NCBI GenBank assembly: GCA_030848705.1
Contig: CM061238.1
Span: 32,642,655-32,706,654, forward strand
Length of the DNA: 64,000 nucleotides
Source of the DNA: Heracleum sosnowskyi
Taxonomy: Eukaryota > Streptophyta > Magnoliopsida > Apiales > Apiaceae
Direction: 5' to 3'
Part shown: positions 11,716 to 21,425 of the stretch, piece by piece
Numbering within the stretch: the stretch's first letter is position 1
Layout: each line of letters opens with the position of its first letter
Program-made: the position numbers and the translations under genes
The notes under the pieces: generated by a model
The model's database searches: none
The model's input: the letters and a program-made list of their open reading frames with translations, nothing else
Told to the model about the DNA's origin: nothing

Positions 11716-12141
11716 TCCAACAATATGGAAAACTTGAGAATTGATATTTTAGAAAATAGGGTTCTTGAACTCAGAGAGAAAGAGAGATGGTGAAAAATGA
11801 TGTTTGTGAGAATAATCAAAAAATTAGACAATCAATTATATTTTGTTAAAACAAAATATTATTCTCAAGGACAGATGGCATGTTGTGATTTGTGCAAAAA
11901 TTATTAGTGGACAAATTACGTGTGTAATGAAACATAACTGCACCGCTTTTTATGTGTATCTATATGTATATATCTATCAGTGTGACACACGTGCGTATAC
12001 AGTTGTCCTACTAAAACTCAAACGTTTCTCATCACATACTGACGAAAAATTAGGCACAAATTAAGCAATGAAAAACTGACCTATACATCAGGATACCATC
12101 AGGATTTGACAGTTATCAGGATTTCCTCTCTGTAGCTTTCC
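11716..12141 (-). other. Element A pol-env spacer
   Basis: 426 bp without an ORF. The first about 80 bp after the pol stop match the B spacer, with repeated CCTGAT words. The rest differs from B, which has an extra gene here. A pyrimidine-rich tract (CTCTCTTTCTCTCT) precedes the env-like ATG and could be a leader or splice-acceptor tract. Confidence 0.6.
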
Positions 12142-13731
12142 TCAGAAATTCTCAAAGTTCATCATTCCAAGTTCATTCACCAACTTATTGAAAGTAGCTT
12201 CAAGCAGTGGCTTGGTGAATATATCAGCTAGTTGTTGATCAGTAGGAACAAAGTGAAGTTCAATTGTTCCTTCCAGAACCTGTTCTCTTATGAAGTGATA
12301 TCTAATACTGATGTGTCTAGTAAGAGAATGCTGAACTGGATTTCCTGTCATTGCAATAGCACTTTGGTTATCACAATAAATAGGGATTTTTGAGTATGAT
12401 AGGCCATAATCTAACAACTGATTTCTCATCCACATTATCTGAGCACAACAACTTCCTGCAGCAATGTACTCAGCTTCTGCAGTTGAAGTGGAAATGGATT
12501 TTTGCTTTTTACTGAACCATGAAACTAGTCTTCCACCCAAAAACTGACAGCTTCCTGAAGTACTTTTCCTGTCTATTTTGCATCCTGCAAAATCAGCATC
12601 TGAATAACCACACAACCCAAAATCTGATTCCCTTGCATACCAAAGGCCAAGTACAGGAGTGCCTTTGAGATATCTGAAAATTCTTTTGACTGCAATCAGA
12701 TGGGGTTCTCTAGGTTTTGCTTGAAATCTTGCACACAGACAGGTTGCAAACATGATATCTGGTCTACTTGCAGTGAGATACAATAAAGAGCCAATCATTC
12801 CTCTATAGTGAGTTACATCTACCTCGGGACCTTGATCAGGATCAAGTTTGGTAGCTGTAGCTATGGGAGTTGTAGCAGGAGAACTATCTTGCATGTTAAA
12901 CCTTGTCAATAAATTTCTTGTATATTTAGACTGATTGATAAAAATCCCTTCATCAGTCTGTTTAACTTGAAGACCATGAAAGTAACTCATTTCTCCCATC
13001 ATGCTCATTTGATATCTTGACTGCATAAGCTTAGAAAACGTTTCACACAGCTTATTGTTTGTTGACCCAAAAATGATATCATCAACATAAATCTGAACTA
13101 ACAGCAAATCCTTACCATGATTCAAATAGAATAGAGTTTTATCAATAGCACCTTGTTTGAATCCACTTTCCAGTAAGAATTGAGCTAAGGTTTCATACCA
13201 TGCTCTTGGAGCTTGCTTTAGTCCATAAAGTGCCTTATCCAATCTGTAGACATGATCTGGATATTTAGGATCAATGAAACCAGGAGGTTGTTCAACATAA
13301 ACTTCTTCCTCCAGTTCACCATTTAAGAAAGCACTTTTAACATCCATATGGTAAACCTTGAATTTCTTATGAGCTGCATAAGCAAGAAATATCCTGATGG
13401 CTTCTAGTCTTGCAACAGGAGCAAAAGTTTCATCATAGTCAATTCCCTCTTGTTGAGAATACCCCTTTGCAACTAGTCTAGTTTTGTTTCTGATTATAAC
13501 TCCATCAGAATCAGTCTTGTTCTTGAAAATCCACTTTGTACCAACAATTGATCTATTCTTTGGTCTTGGTACCAGTTTCCAGACTTCATTCCTTTCAAAT
13601 TCATTCAGTTCTTCTTGCATTGCAGTAACCCAATCAGCATCTTTAAGTGCATCTTCAACTTTCTTAGGCTCCTCCTTGGATAAAAAGTTATTGTATAGAC
13701 ATTCATTCTGAGTTGCACTTCTTGTTTCAAC
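12142..13731 (-). pseudogene. pol: Element A pol, reverse transcriptase and RNase H part
   Basis: This is the 3' half of pol, cut at 13731/13732 by element B. It contains the copia RT (MDVKSAFLNGELEEEVY, then LYGLKQAPRAWY, then YVDDIIFGS) and RNase H (GYSDADFAGC, STAEAEYIAAGSCC, CDNQSAIA and the LADIFTKPL end). The frame is open throughout this piece. It is nearly identical to residues of B pol, with substitutions such as FHGLQ for FLGLQ. It is called a pseudogene because the gene as a whole is split by B and also broken upstream. Confidence 0.9.
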
Positions 13732-13736
13732 ACCTG
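13732..13736. repeat. Target-site duplication of element B, left copy
   Basis: ACCTG precedes the TG of the B 5' LTR, and an identical ACCTG follows the CA of the 3' LTR at 25766-25770. Confidence 0.95.
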
Positions 13737-14340
13737 TGTTAGATCAGAATTCAATGATCGTCAGAAGCTAGACTCAACTAATCAGGATTGCTGACGTCAT
13801 CAGTATTGCATGGTCATCAGTATTTGATCAAGCGTCAGTATCTTATTGATCATCAGGATTCCTACTCAGACTATGATCAGGTTTGATCATCAGGACTTGA
13901 AGCTGATCAGGATTCCTACTTCGAGTTATATTTGGAGTCTAGATAAACATGGAAGTTTGTTCCTGGTTTGTAGAATGCAGCTATCGATTAAAGATATGTT
14001 TCTATCTTTGTTATGATTAGGACTTATCTTGTTATTGATAGAGAAGCTGTGTGCACTATATAAACACAGTTTTGGTTTCGATTTATGTAATATACATTCG
14101 AGAGAGAACATAATCGAAGAGAAGCTCTTAAGAACAGAATTTCTTGAGAGAGTTTTTGTAAGCTAGCAGCTCTTAAGAACATCAGAATTTCTTAAGAGAG
14201 TTTGTAACAGTTTTATATCAAAGTTAATAAAGCTGTTATTGTTATTGTTATTGATCTTTCATATTTGTGTTATATAAAGTCGAGAATCTTATACAATTGT
14301 ATTCAACCCCCCTTCTACAATTGTTATTTACTGGGCAACA
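13737..14340 (+). repeat. Element B 5' LTR
   Basis: 604 bp, TGTTAGATCAG...CTGGGCAACA. The TATA box TATATAAA is at 14057-14064. The U3 part (13775-13925) contains five ATCAGG words, plus TCAGTAT variants, of the family motif. Two TTCTTAAGAGCTG-like repeats flank 14125-14200 in R/U5. It matches the 3' LTR base for base by eye. Confidence 0.95.
14057..14064 (+). promoter_or_regulatory. TATA box of the B 5' LTR
   Basis: TATATAAA followed by CACAG. The same context is found in the A LTR and solo LTR C. It lies 284 bp before the LTR end, and the second copy in the 3' LTR is at 25482-25489. Confidence 0.7.
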
Positions 14341-14342
14341 AT

Positions 14343-14354
14343 TGGTATCAGAGC
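14343..14354 (+). other. Primer-binding site of element B
   Basis: TGGTATCAGAGC, complementary to the 3' end of plant initiator tRNA-Met, two bases after the LTR. This is the standard PBS of copia elements. Confidence 0.92.
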
Positions 14355-14390
14355 AAACTGATTTAATTCTGAATCAGATACGATCTAAAG

Positions 14391-16703
14391 ATGTCGACAA
14401 CCAAGTATGAAAGCATGAAGATTCCCATCTTGAAGATATCAGAATATCCCACATGGAGGGTAAAGATGCTGATGTACCTGGAGGCTATGGATCCTGACAA
14501 TCTGGACAGGATTCGTGATGGACCATATATACCAACAAAGTTCGTAGAACGAACAGATACTGTACCAGAACATTATGTGGTCAAAGCTAAATCTGAATGG
14601 ACTCCAGAAGAAAAAGCTCATGTACTCAGGGAACCAAAGATAAAGAATATCTTGCACAATGGTCTTGATGCTGTTATGTCAAACAGAGTGATTGCATGCA
14701 AGTCTTCAAAAGAAATCTGGGATACTTTGGAAACTCAGTGCCAGGGATCTGCATCTGTCAAGAAAAACAGAAGGGCTCTATTGATTCAAGAATATGAACA
14801 ATTCGATGCAAGACCTGAAGAGAGCCTGACTGAGCTATATGATAGATTCCTGACACTATTGAACAGCTTATCCTTAGTTGACAAAGTATATGAAACTGAA
14901 GATTCAAACACCAAATTTCTTAGAGCTTTACCTGAAGAATGGGATACTCAGACCTCAATCATTAGACACCAGTATGATCTGAACATTGTGTCTCTTGATG
15001 AGATCTATGGGATGCTAAGAACTCATGATCTTGAAGTTCAACAGAGAAAGAACAAGAAAAGTAGCAAGGCAAAGTCAATTGCTTTGAATGTAGAAGCAAA
15101 ATCAAAAGAGAAAGCTATGGAGGTCTCTAGAAGGAAAGCAAGAGTAGCTGAGTCAGATCCTGACGACTCTTCATCAGATACTGATGGCAATCCTGATGCC
15201 AATACTGGTGATGAATCTTCTGATTCAGACATGGAAGAGATGGTTGCTATGATTGTTAGAAACTTCAGAAGGATGAAGTTCAGGAAGAATAGAAGACAAG
15301 GCAACTTTCAGAAAAAGACCTTCAAAGCAGACAAAGACAAGTATATCAAGAAGGACAGCAAGGGTAGCAAATTTGACAAGTCAAAGGTTAGATGCTACAA
15401 GTGTAATGGTATGGGTCACTTTGCTTCTGAATGCAACAAGACAAAGGCACTCATCACATCAAGCAAGGATTGGATGGACTCTTCCTCAGAATCTGATACT
15501 GAGGTAGTCAACTATGCGTTAATGGCCAATGCTGATGTAACTGCTGCTCCTGATGATAAGGTACTAAATACTATCTTTGATTTTGATACTGATAATGCTT
15601 CTGAGTTAAGACGTTTTCTAAAGTCATTACATATTAGCTTTAGAAGTCAAACTGCTGAGAATACTAGAATCTTATCTGAGATGTCTGACCTTAGAAAAAG
15701 GAATGAGATATTAGAAGCTGAATTTTCTCGTATGCAAGAAGTACAAAAAGAATGTGATAATGTTAAGCACATGCACTTAGAGATGACATCTAAATGTACT
15801 TCCCTTGAAAAAGAACTTGAATATGCTAATGAGAAAATCAGAACCTGGACAGACTCTGGTAGGAAATTTCATGAGATTAATACCTCTAAGAATTGGAAAG
15901 AGTGTCTAGGATATAAGTCAGATGAAGATAAGAAATTAGTAGAGAAAATTGTCATTGATGAGACAGTCAGTCCAAAGACCTATAGACATGTTATAGACTC
16001 AACCAAATCTAAGATTACTCCTGTTAATTTTGTTTTTGGTAAGGATTCCAATTCTACTTTTGAAAAGGGATCTTCTTCTACTCAAGGAATTAAAATTATA
16101 AAGTCTAAACCTGTCATGAACAAAGTCACTAAGAATGTAGGTCTATTGTCTCAGAAACAGCTTAAAAATAAAATCTGTGAGGCTACAGATAAGAAAAAGG
16201 AAGCTACTGTTAAGAGAAACAGGAATGGTAAAATTGGGATCAATAAAGAAAATGGTTATAAATATATCCCAAACGCACCTAGAAAGTGTTGTTTTAACTG
16301 TGGTAACTCTAATCATCTTGCTATTGATTGTAAGAAGAGTAAGAAGAAGATTACTGATATTCCTAAGTCTGATGTTAGGAATAGATCAGTACTCTATAAA
16401 CCGCAGAAGTCCTGTTTTCATTGTGGTAGTCTATGGCATTCTATTTATACATGTAAAGAGTATCATGATTTGTACTATAACTTTTATGATCCATTGCCTA
16501 AGTTTGAAAGTAGTACAAAGTCTGATAGAACTGAAAATGTCATAGTGAAGCATGCTTTTGTTAATACTGATACTGACAAAGCAAATCCTGATGGAGTAAA
16601 TCCTGTCAGGACTGCTAAAGTCAAAAAGTCTTCTGCTGTTAAATTTAATAAAATGCATGAACAAGGAATCCAACAAGTGTGGGTTCCTAAACATTTTGAC
16701 TAG
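14391..16703 (+). CDS. gag: Element B gag polyprotein (770 residues)
   Basis: Forms the virus-like particle and binds RNA. It starts at ATG 14391, 36 bases after the PBS. Residues about 1-230 are the copia gag (UBN2-type) capsid region, with KEIWDTLETQCQG and LYDRFLTLLNSL. There are three CX2CX4HX4C zinc knuckles, beginning at Cys335, Cys634 and Cys675, where most copia gags have one. Between the first and second lies a long probably coiled-coil region (about 400-490) with many EKE/RM heptads. The frame ends in TAG at 16701-16703, and pol continues in the same frame five codons later. The A copy shares the length, knuckles and stop. Confidence 0.92.
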   Translation: MSTTKYESMKIPILKISEYPTWRVKMLMYLEAMDPDNLDRIRDGPYIPTKFVERTDTVPEHYVVKAKSEWTPEEKAHVLREPKIKNILHNGLDAVMSNRVIACKSSKEIWDTLETQCQGSASVKKNRRALLIQEYEQFDARPEESLTELYDRFLTLLNSLSLVDKVYETEDSNTKFLRALPEEWDTQTSIIRHQYDLNIVSLDEIYGMLRTHDLEVQQRKNKKSSKAKSIALNVEAKSKEKAMEVSRRKARVAESDPDDSSSDTDGNPDANTGDESSDSDMEEMVAMIVRNFRRMKFRKNRRQGNFQKKTFKADKDKYIKKDSKGSKFDKSKVRCYKCNGMGHFASECNKTKALITSSKDWMDSSSESDTEVVNYALMANADVTAAPDDKVLNTIFDFDTDNASELRRFLKSLHISFRSQTAENTRILSEMSDLRKRNEILEAEFSRMQEVQKECDNVKHMHLEMTSKCTSLEKELEYANEKIRTWTDSGRKFHEINTSKNWKECLGYKSDEDKKLVEKIVIDETVSPKTYRHVIDSTKSKITPVNFVFGKDSNSTFEKGSSSTQGIKIIKSKPVMNKVTKNVGLLSQKQLKNKICEATDKKKEATVKRNRNGKIGINKENGYKYIPNAPRKCCFNCGNSNHLAIDCKKSKKKITDIPKSDVRNRSVLYKPQKSCFHCGSLWHSIYTCKEYHDLYYNFYDPLPKFESSTKSDRTENVIVKHAFVNTDTDKANPDGVNPVRTAKVKKSSAVKFNKMHEQGIQQVWVPKHFD
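16701..16703 (+). promoter_or_regulatory. In-frame UAG between gag and pol (B)
   Basis: A single amber codon separates gag and pol, which are in the same phase with no other stop. The same UAG is found at the same place in A (27521-27523, minus) and in the more distant element D (43643-43645). This suggests a functional leaky stop or an intron-removed stop rather than decay. The following bases (TGTTTT in B, AAACAT in D) do not fit the CARYYA readthrough context known from tobamovirus-like stops. Confidence 0.6.
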
Positions 16704-16718
16704 TGTTTTACTATTCTG

Positions 16719-19700
16719 ATGCAGGGTAAAAAGAAAAATGTGTTAGTCATGGATAGTGGATGTTCTGTGCACATGACTGGAAACAAAGCCCTGTTATCAG
16801 AATATGAGGAAAAAGCTGGCCCAACTGTGTCTTATGGAGATGGCAACATTGGACAAACCTTGGGATATGGCAATATAATCATTGGAACTGTCATCATTGA
16901 AAAAGTAGCTCTAGTGAAGGGACTAAAACACAACTTGTTGAGTATTAGTCAAATCACTGACAGAGGTTATCATGTCAATTTCTATTCCACACATTGTGAA
17001 GTAGTTAGTAAAGCAACAGGGAAGATAGCACTAACTGGCTACAGGCATGGTAACATATATGAAGCCAACATTCTCTCAGATACTGATGGCTCCCCTACAT
17101 GTTTCATCAGTAAAGCTTCAGTAGCTGAAAGTTGGAATTGGCACAAGAAGCTTTCTCATCTCAACTTCAGCAACATCAATGAGTTGGTTAAGAAAGAGTT
17201 AGTAAGAGGATTACCTAATGTCTTATATACACCTGATGGACTCTGTGATGCATGCCAAAAAGCAAAACAAAGAAGGACATCATTCCAGAGTAAATCAGTA
17301 TCCTCTATTGAAGAACCATATCACATGCTACATCTTGATCTGTTTGGTCCAGTCAACATCATGTCCATCAGTAAGAAAAGGTACACTCTTGTAATTGTTG
17401 ATGAATATTCTAGATTCACCTGGGTGTATTTTCTGCACAGAAAAGATGAAACTCCTGAAGTTCTGTTGGATCATGTGAGGATGATTGAGACAACCACAAA
17501 GTACAAAGTCAAGATTCTGAGAAGTGATAATGGTACTGAATTTAAGAATTCAAAGATGGAAGAGTTCTGCAAATACAAAGGAATCATTCAACAATTCTCT
17601 GCTCCCGGCACACCTCAGCAAAATGGAGTAGTAGAAAGGAAGAATAGAACTCTTATTGAAGCTGGCAGAACTATGTTGGAAGAAGCTAAATTACCTACAT
17701 ATTTCTGGGCAGAAGCAGTCAACACAGTATGCTATACACAAAATCTCACATTGATAAACAGGCATGGTGTCACTCCTTATCAGTCACTCAAGGAGAAGAA
17801 ACCAAGTCTGAAGCATTTGCATGTGTTTGGCTGTAAATGTTTTGTTCTCAGAACTCATCCTGAACAGCTAGGGAAATTTGAAACAAAGGCTGATGAAGGA
17901 ATATTCATAGGTTATCCTACATCAAGAGCCTTCAGAGTTTTTAATTTGAGAACAAGAACTGTCATGGAGTCAATTCATGTATCTTTTGATGATAAGAAGA
18001 TAACTGGAATCATTGAAGACTCGCATGATAGATTGTTATTTGAAAATGAAGCTTCCAAGGAACCTGAAGAAAGTGAATCAGAAGCTGTCCATTCATCCAG
18101 TACTGATGGGTCACCAAATCCTGATGACACACCAGATACTGATGGAAGTAATACTGATGATGCAAACAACAGTGATACAACTAGTAGTGCTAATGTTGAG
18201 GGGGAGCAACGGCATTCAACTACAAGTTCAGAGTCAACTCAATCATCAGGACAGAATTCTTCAGATACTGATTCAAGTGAAGATCCTGATAACACATCAG
18301 GAGGGCATAGCAATAATTCAGGGAGAGCTTCAAATCAATCAAATTCTTTCAATCAAGTTAACACCAATCCAGGGGGAGCATCTACTTCAAGAAACAATTT
18401 GACACCAGCAAGGAAATGGACAAAAGATCATTTTCCTGATTTGATAATTGGAGATCCTGATGCAGGTGTTCAAACAAGAAGTGCAACTCAGAATGAATGT
18501 TTATATAATAACTTTCTATCCAAGGAGGAGCCTAAGAAAGTTGAAGATGCACTTAAAGATGCTGATTGGGTTACTGCAATGCAAGAAGAACTGAATGAAT
18601 TTGAAAGGAATGAAGTCTGGAAACTGGTACCAAGACCAAAGAATAGATCAATTGTTGGTACAAAATGGATTTTCAAGAACAAGACTGATTCTGATGGAGT
18701 CATTATCAGAAATAAAGCTAGACTAGTTGCAAAGGGGTATTCCCAACAAGAGGGAATTGACTATGATGAAACTTTTGCTCCTGTTGCAAGACTAGAAGCC
18801 ATCAGGATATTTCTTGCTTATGCAGCACATAAGAAATTCAAGGTTTTCCAGATGGATGTTAAAAGTGCTTTCTTAAATGGTGAACTGGAGGAAGAAGTTT
18901 ATGTTGAACAACCTCCTGGTTTCATTGATCCTACATATCCAGATCATGTCTACAGACTGGATAAGGCACTTTATGGACTAAAGCAAGCTCCAAGAGCATG
19001 GTATGAAACCTTAGCTCAATTCTTACTGGAAAGTGGATTCAAAAGAGGTGCAATTGATAAAACTCTATTTTATTTGAATCATGGTAAGGAGTTGCTGTTA
19101 GTTCAGATTTATGTTGATGATATCATTTTTGGGTCAACAAACAATAAGCTGTGTGAAAAGTTTTCCAAGCTTATGCAGTCAAGATATCAAATGAGCATGA
19201 TGGGAGAAATGAGTTACTTTCTGGGTCTTCAAGTTAAACAGACTGATGAAGGGATTTTTATTAATCAGTCTAAATACACAAGGAATTTATTGACAAGGTT
19301 TAACATGCAAGACAGTACTCCTGCTTCAACTCCCATAGCTACAGCTACCAAACTTGATCCTGATCAAGGTGAAGAGGTAGATGTAACTCACTACAGAGGA
19401 ATGATTGGCTCTTTATTGTATCTCACTGCCAGTAGACCAGATATCATGTTTGCAACCTGTCTATGTGCAAGATTTCAAGCAAAACCTAGAGAACCACATC
19501 TGATTGCAGTCAAAAGAATTTTCAGATATCTCAAAGGCACTCCTTCACTTGGCCTTTGGTATGCAAGGGAATCAGATTTTGGGTTGTGTGGTTATTCAGA
19601 TGCTGATTTTGCAGGATGCAAAATAGACAGGAAAACTACTTCAGGAAGTTGTCAGTTTTTGGGTGGAAGACTAGTTTCATGGTTCAGTAAAAAGCAGAAA

Positions 19701-20057
19701 TCTATTTCCACTTCAACTGCAGAAGCTGAGTACATTGCTGCAGGAAGTTGTTGTGCTCAGATAATGTGGATGAGAAATCAGTTGTTAGATTATGGCCTGT
19801 CATACTCAAAAATCCCTATTTATTGTGATAACCAAAGTGCTATTGCAATGACAGGAAATCCAGTTCAGCATTCTCTTACTAAACACATAAGTATCAGATA
19901 TCACTTTATAAGAGAACAGGTTCTGGAAGGAACAATTGAACTTCACTTTGTTCCTACTGATCAACAACTAGCTGATATATTCACCAAGCCACTACCTGAA
20001 GCTATTTTCAATAAATTGGTGAATGAACTTGGAATGATGAATTTTGAGAATTTCTGA
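16719..20057 (+). CDS. pol: Element B pol: protease, integrase, RT, RNase H (1112 residues)
   Basis: Protease has DSG at residues 12-14 (MDSGCSVHMTG). Integrase has its zinc region near residues 141-185 (WHKKLSHLNF to CDACQKAK) and catalytic residues Asp207, Asp270 and Glu306, giving the DD35E spacing. A Ser/Asp/Asn-rich linker of about 130 residues (about 440-570) is full of SD, TD and NPD. RT has MDVKSAFLNG and the catalytic YVDD at 798-801. RNase H shows GYSDADFAGC and STAEAEYIAA, and pol ends with the usual copia C-terminus. All catalytic motifs are intact. ATG 16719 is only the first in-frame ATG; expression probably depends on getting past the UAG at 16701. Confidence 0.93.
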   Translation: MQGKKKNVLVMDSGCSVHMTGNKALLSEYEEKAGPTVSYGDGNIGQTLGYGNIIIGTVIIEKVALVKGLKHNLLSISQITDRGYHVNFYSTHCEVVSKATGKIALTGYRHGNIYEANILSDTDGSPTCFISKASVAESWNWHKKLSHLNFSNINELVKKELVRGLPNVLYTPDGLCDACQKAKQRRTSFQSKSVSSIEEPYHMLHLDLFGPVNIMSISKKRYTLVIVDEYSRFTWVYFLHRKDETPEVLLDHVRMIETTTKYKVKILRSDNGTEFKNSKMEEFCKYKGIIQQFSAPGTPQQNGVVERKNRTLIEAGRTMLEEAKLPTYFWAEAVNTVCYTQNLTLINRHGVTPYQSLKEKKPSLKHLHVFGCKCFVLRTHPEQLGKFETKADEGIFIGYPTSRAFRVFNLRTRTVMESIHVSFDDKKITGIIEDSHDRLLFENEASKEPEESESEAVHSSSTDGSPNPDDTPDTDGSNTDDANNSDTTSSANVEGEQRHSTTSSESTQSSGQNSSDTDSSEDPDNTSGGHSNNSGRASNQSNSFNQVNTNPGGASTSRNNLTPARKWTKDHFPDLIIGDPDAGVQTRSATQNECLYNNFLSKEEPKKVEDALKDADWVTAMQEELNEFERNEVWKLVPRPKNRSIVGTKWIFKNKTDSDGVIIRNKARLVAKGYSQQEGIDYDETFAPVARLEAIRIFLAYAAHKKFKVFQMDVKSAFLNGELEEEVYVEQPPGFIDPTYPDHVYRLDKALYGLKQAPRAWYETLAQFLLESGFKRGAIDKTLFYLNHGKELLLVQIYVDDIIFGSTNNKLCEKFSKLMQSRYQMSMMGEMSYFLGLQVKQTDEGIFINQSKYTRNLLTRFNMQDSTPASTPIATATKLDPDQGEEVDVTHYRGMIGSLLYLTASRPDIMFATCLCARFQAKPREPHLIAVKRIFRYLKGTPSLGLWYARESDFGLCGYSDADFAGCKIDRKTTSGSCQFLGGRLVSWFSKKQKSISTSTAEAEYIAAGSCCAQIMWMRNQLLDYGLSYSKIPIYCDNQSAIAMTGNPVQHSLTKHISIRYHFIREQVLEGTIELHFVPTDQQLADIFTKPLPEAIFNKLVNELGMMNFENF

Positions 20058-20611
20058 GGAAAAGCTACAGAGAGGAAACCTAATAACTGTCAAATCCTGA
20101 TGGTTATTCAGAAAGGTATGTATCTTTGATCAAATCCTGATAGGACTCAATCCTGACAGGAAGTCAACTGGTCAAATCCTGATGCTCAGATGATTGAAGC
20201 TGGTATGAAAACCAGAGGTTCTATGCTAATTTGTCATCAACACTCCTGGTAAACTCTGGACAATTAGATTATTACTTAGTCTTTGATTAAGTTTTCAGTC
20301 TTAATTATCAATTTCAATTTCATTATTAACAGAGTTTATTATTTATCATCTCTATATCACTTTGAGTGTTACTAACAAATTTTGCAGGCAAGTACAGGAA
20401 GCAAACAATTGAGAAAATAGACAAATTTCATTAATACTTGAAGATACATTACACATGAAATATGGAAATTACATATTTGTTTTCCTAGTCTATTTTCTAC
20501 TCAGAAACTCGTGCTTTACAGATAAGCATGAACACGTGCCCTGCAAATTAGCATGAATGCTCCTGAGCAGCTTCACAGTCCTTCAGAACTGTAAGGTCTC
20601 TTGTTCCATCC
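20058..20611 (+). other. Element B spacer after pol
   Basis: No ORF on the plus strand. The first 130 bp contain four CCTGAY words (20094-20180). A pyrimidine-containing tract ending TTTTGCAGGCAAG near 20380-20395 looks like a 3' splice site and could serve a spliced env-like mRNA. On the minus strand 20400-20611 is the apparent 3' UTR of the antisense gene, with A/T-rich TTAATGAAAT-type polyadenylation sequence. Confidence 0.45.
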
Positions 20612-21031
20612 TTAAGAGACAAGAAGAGGAGCTGATTTACTTGAAGGCGGATCGTCACCGTGACCACCGGGACGCCTCCGTGCCTCCAACTTGCATGACA
20701 TACAAGCATCACGGATTCTCTTCTTACGTTTCTCAAGCTCTCGGACGAGCTCTTCATCATCTTCATCCTCATCCTCTTCATCATCCCAATCGTCTTCATC
20801 CTCTTCATTGACAACGATGAGATTTTCAAGAGGATTCCAATCAGGATTTGCCTGATGGAAGTTATGAAGAAGCACATCAGCCATTGCATTCACAAAAGCA
20901 TGATGCTCCTGTGGATCAGGAATAGGCTGAGGTCCCTCTTGCTCTGCAATCTCTGCTAGAGCCTCATCCATTTGTTGCCAAATTCTATCAAGTTCTTCAT
21001 CAGGTATGTTGTTTTGATTGTTGGCAGCCAT
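20612..21031 (-). CDS. Antisense small acidic ORF in element B (139 residues)
   Basis: I do not recognise the product. It starts at ATG 21031 in an excellent plant context (TTTCAATGGC) and runs against the element between pol and the env-like ORF. The N-terminal half is helical and acidic, followed by PDPQEHHAFVNAMAD. A run of about 35 residues that is almost only Asp and Glu (near residues 80-96) comes next, then a basic KRKKRIRD segment, then two Cys and a Pro/Ser tail. A TATA box lies 94 bp upstream on the same strand and a plausible 3' UTR lies downstream, so it looks like a complete mini-gene with its own promoter. Element A, of the same family, lacks it, so B acquired or kept it. Antisense extra ORFs are known from Tat-lineage and some SIRE/Maximus elements. 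Confidence 0.6.
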   Translation of the reverse strand: MAANNQNNIPDEELDRIWQQMDEALAEIAEQEGPQPIPDPQEHHAFVNAMADVLLHNFHQANPDWNPLENLIVVNEEDEDDWDDEEDEDEDDEELVRELEKRKKRIRDACMSCKLEARRRPGGHGDDPPSSKSAPLLVS

Positions 21032-21371
21032 TGAAAAACAAAGAAGGTGAAAGGTTTTCGTAAGTTTTTCTCTGGAGAGGGTTTGTGTTTTAATAGATAT
21101 ATGATGATTATGCTTAACAGTTCTCTTTTATAGAGAATGTGTATTGAGGGTGCAGGTCATTTCTACAATCTCAAGGAGACGGTTCGGTTTTCCATAAATA
21201 TTTTTGCCTCGTTTGCTGGTAAGCGTGTTTTAATTCTATGACCATTAATTTGGTTATTTTTCTTAAACCAAAACGCTATTCAGGATTGTTAAAATAAATT
21301 TTGTTTTCTTAAATAAAATTTTATTTTAATCTTATTGAATATTTTTTTTAATCCTGATATGGCAAAATATT
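21032..21371 (-). promoter_or_regulatory. Promoter region of the antisense gene; TATA at 21125-21132
   Basis: On the minus strand CTATAAAAG (TATAAAAG at 21125-21132) is a near-perfect plant TATA box. It lies about 94 bp upstream of the antisense ATG, predicting a leader of about 60 bases with a CT-rich start (CCTCTCC). Positions 21230-21371 are A/T-rich with long T runs and directly precede the env-like ORF on the other strand. The interval would thus separate two divergent coding regions. Confidence 0.55.
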
Positions 21372-21425
21372 TTGTGCGGAAATGCTTTTATTCCTGATGA
21401 GGTTAGGTTTTTCTTACATCAGAAA

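Noticed and set aside
13926..14111. Minus-strand ORF of 61 codons, repeated identically at 25351-25536
   Set aside because: It lies within the two identical B LTRs and is identical only because the LTRs are. No start context or homology supports a gene.
16701..16709. Tobamovirus-type readthrough context (UAG CARYYA)
   Set aside because: B has UAG UGU UUU and D has UAG AAA CAU; neither fits, so a different readthrough context or splicing is needed.
21372..21374. Start of the B env-like ORF at TTG 21372
   Set aside because: TTG is an unlikely plant start. The frame is open further upstream and the first ATG is 21426, while the A copy shows the true start has been lost.
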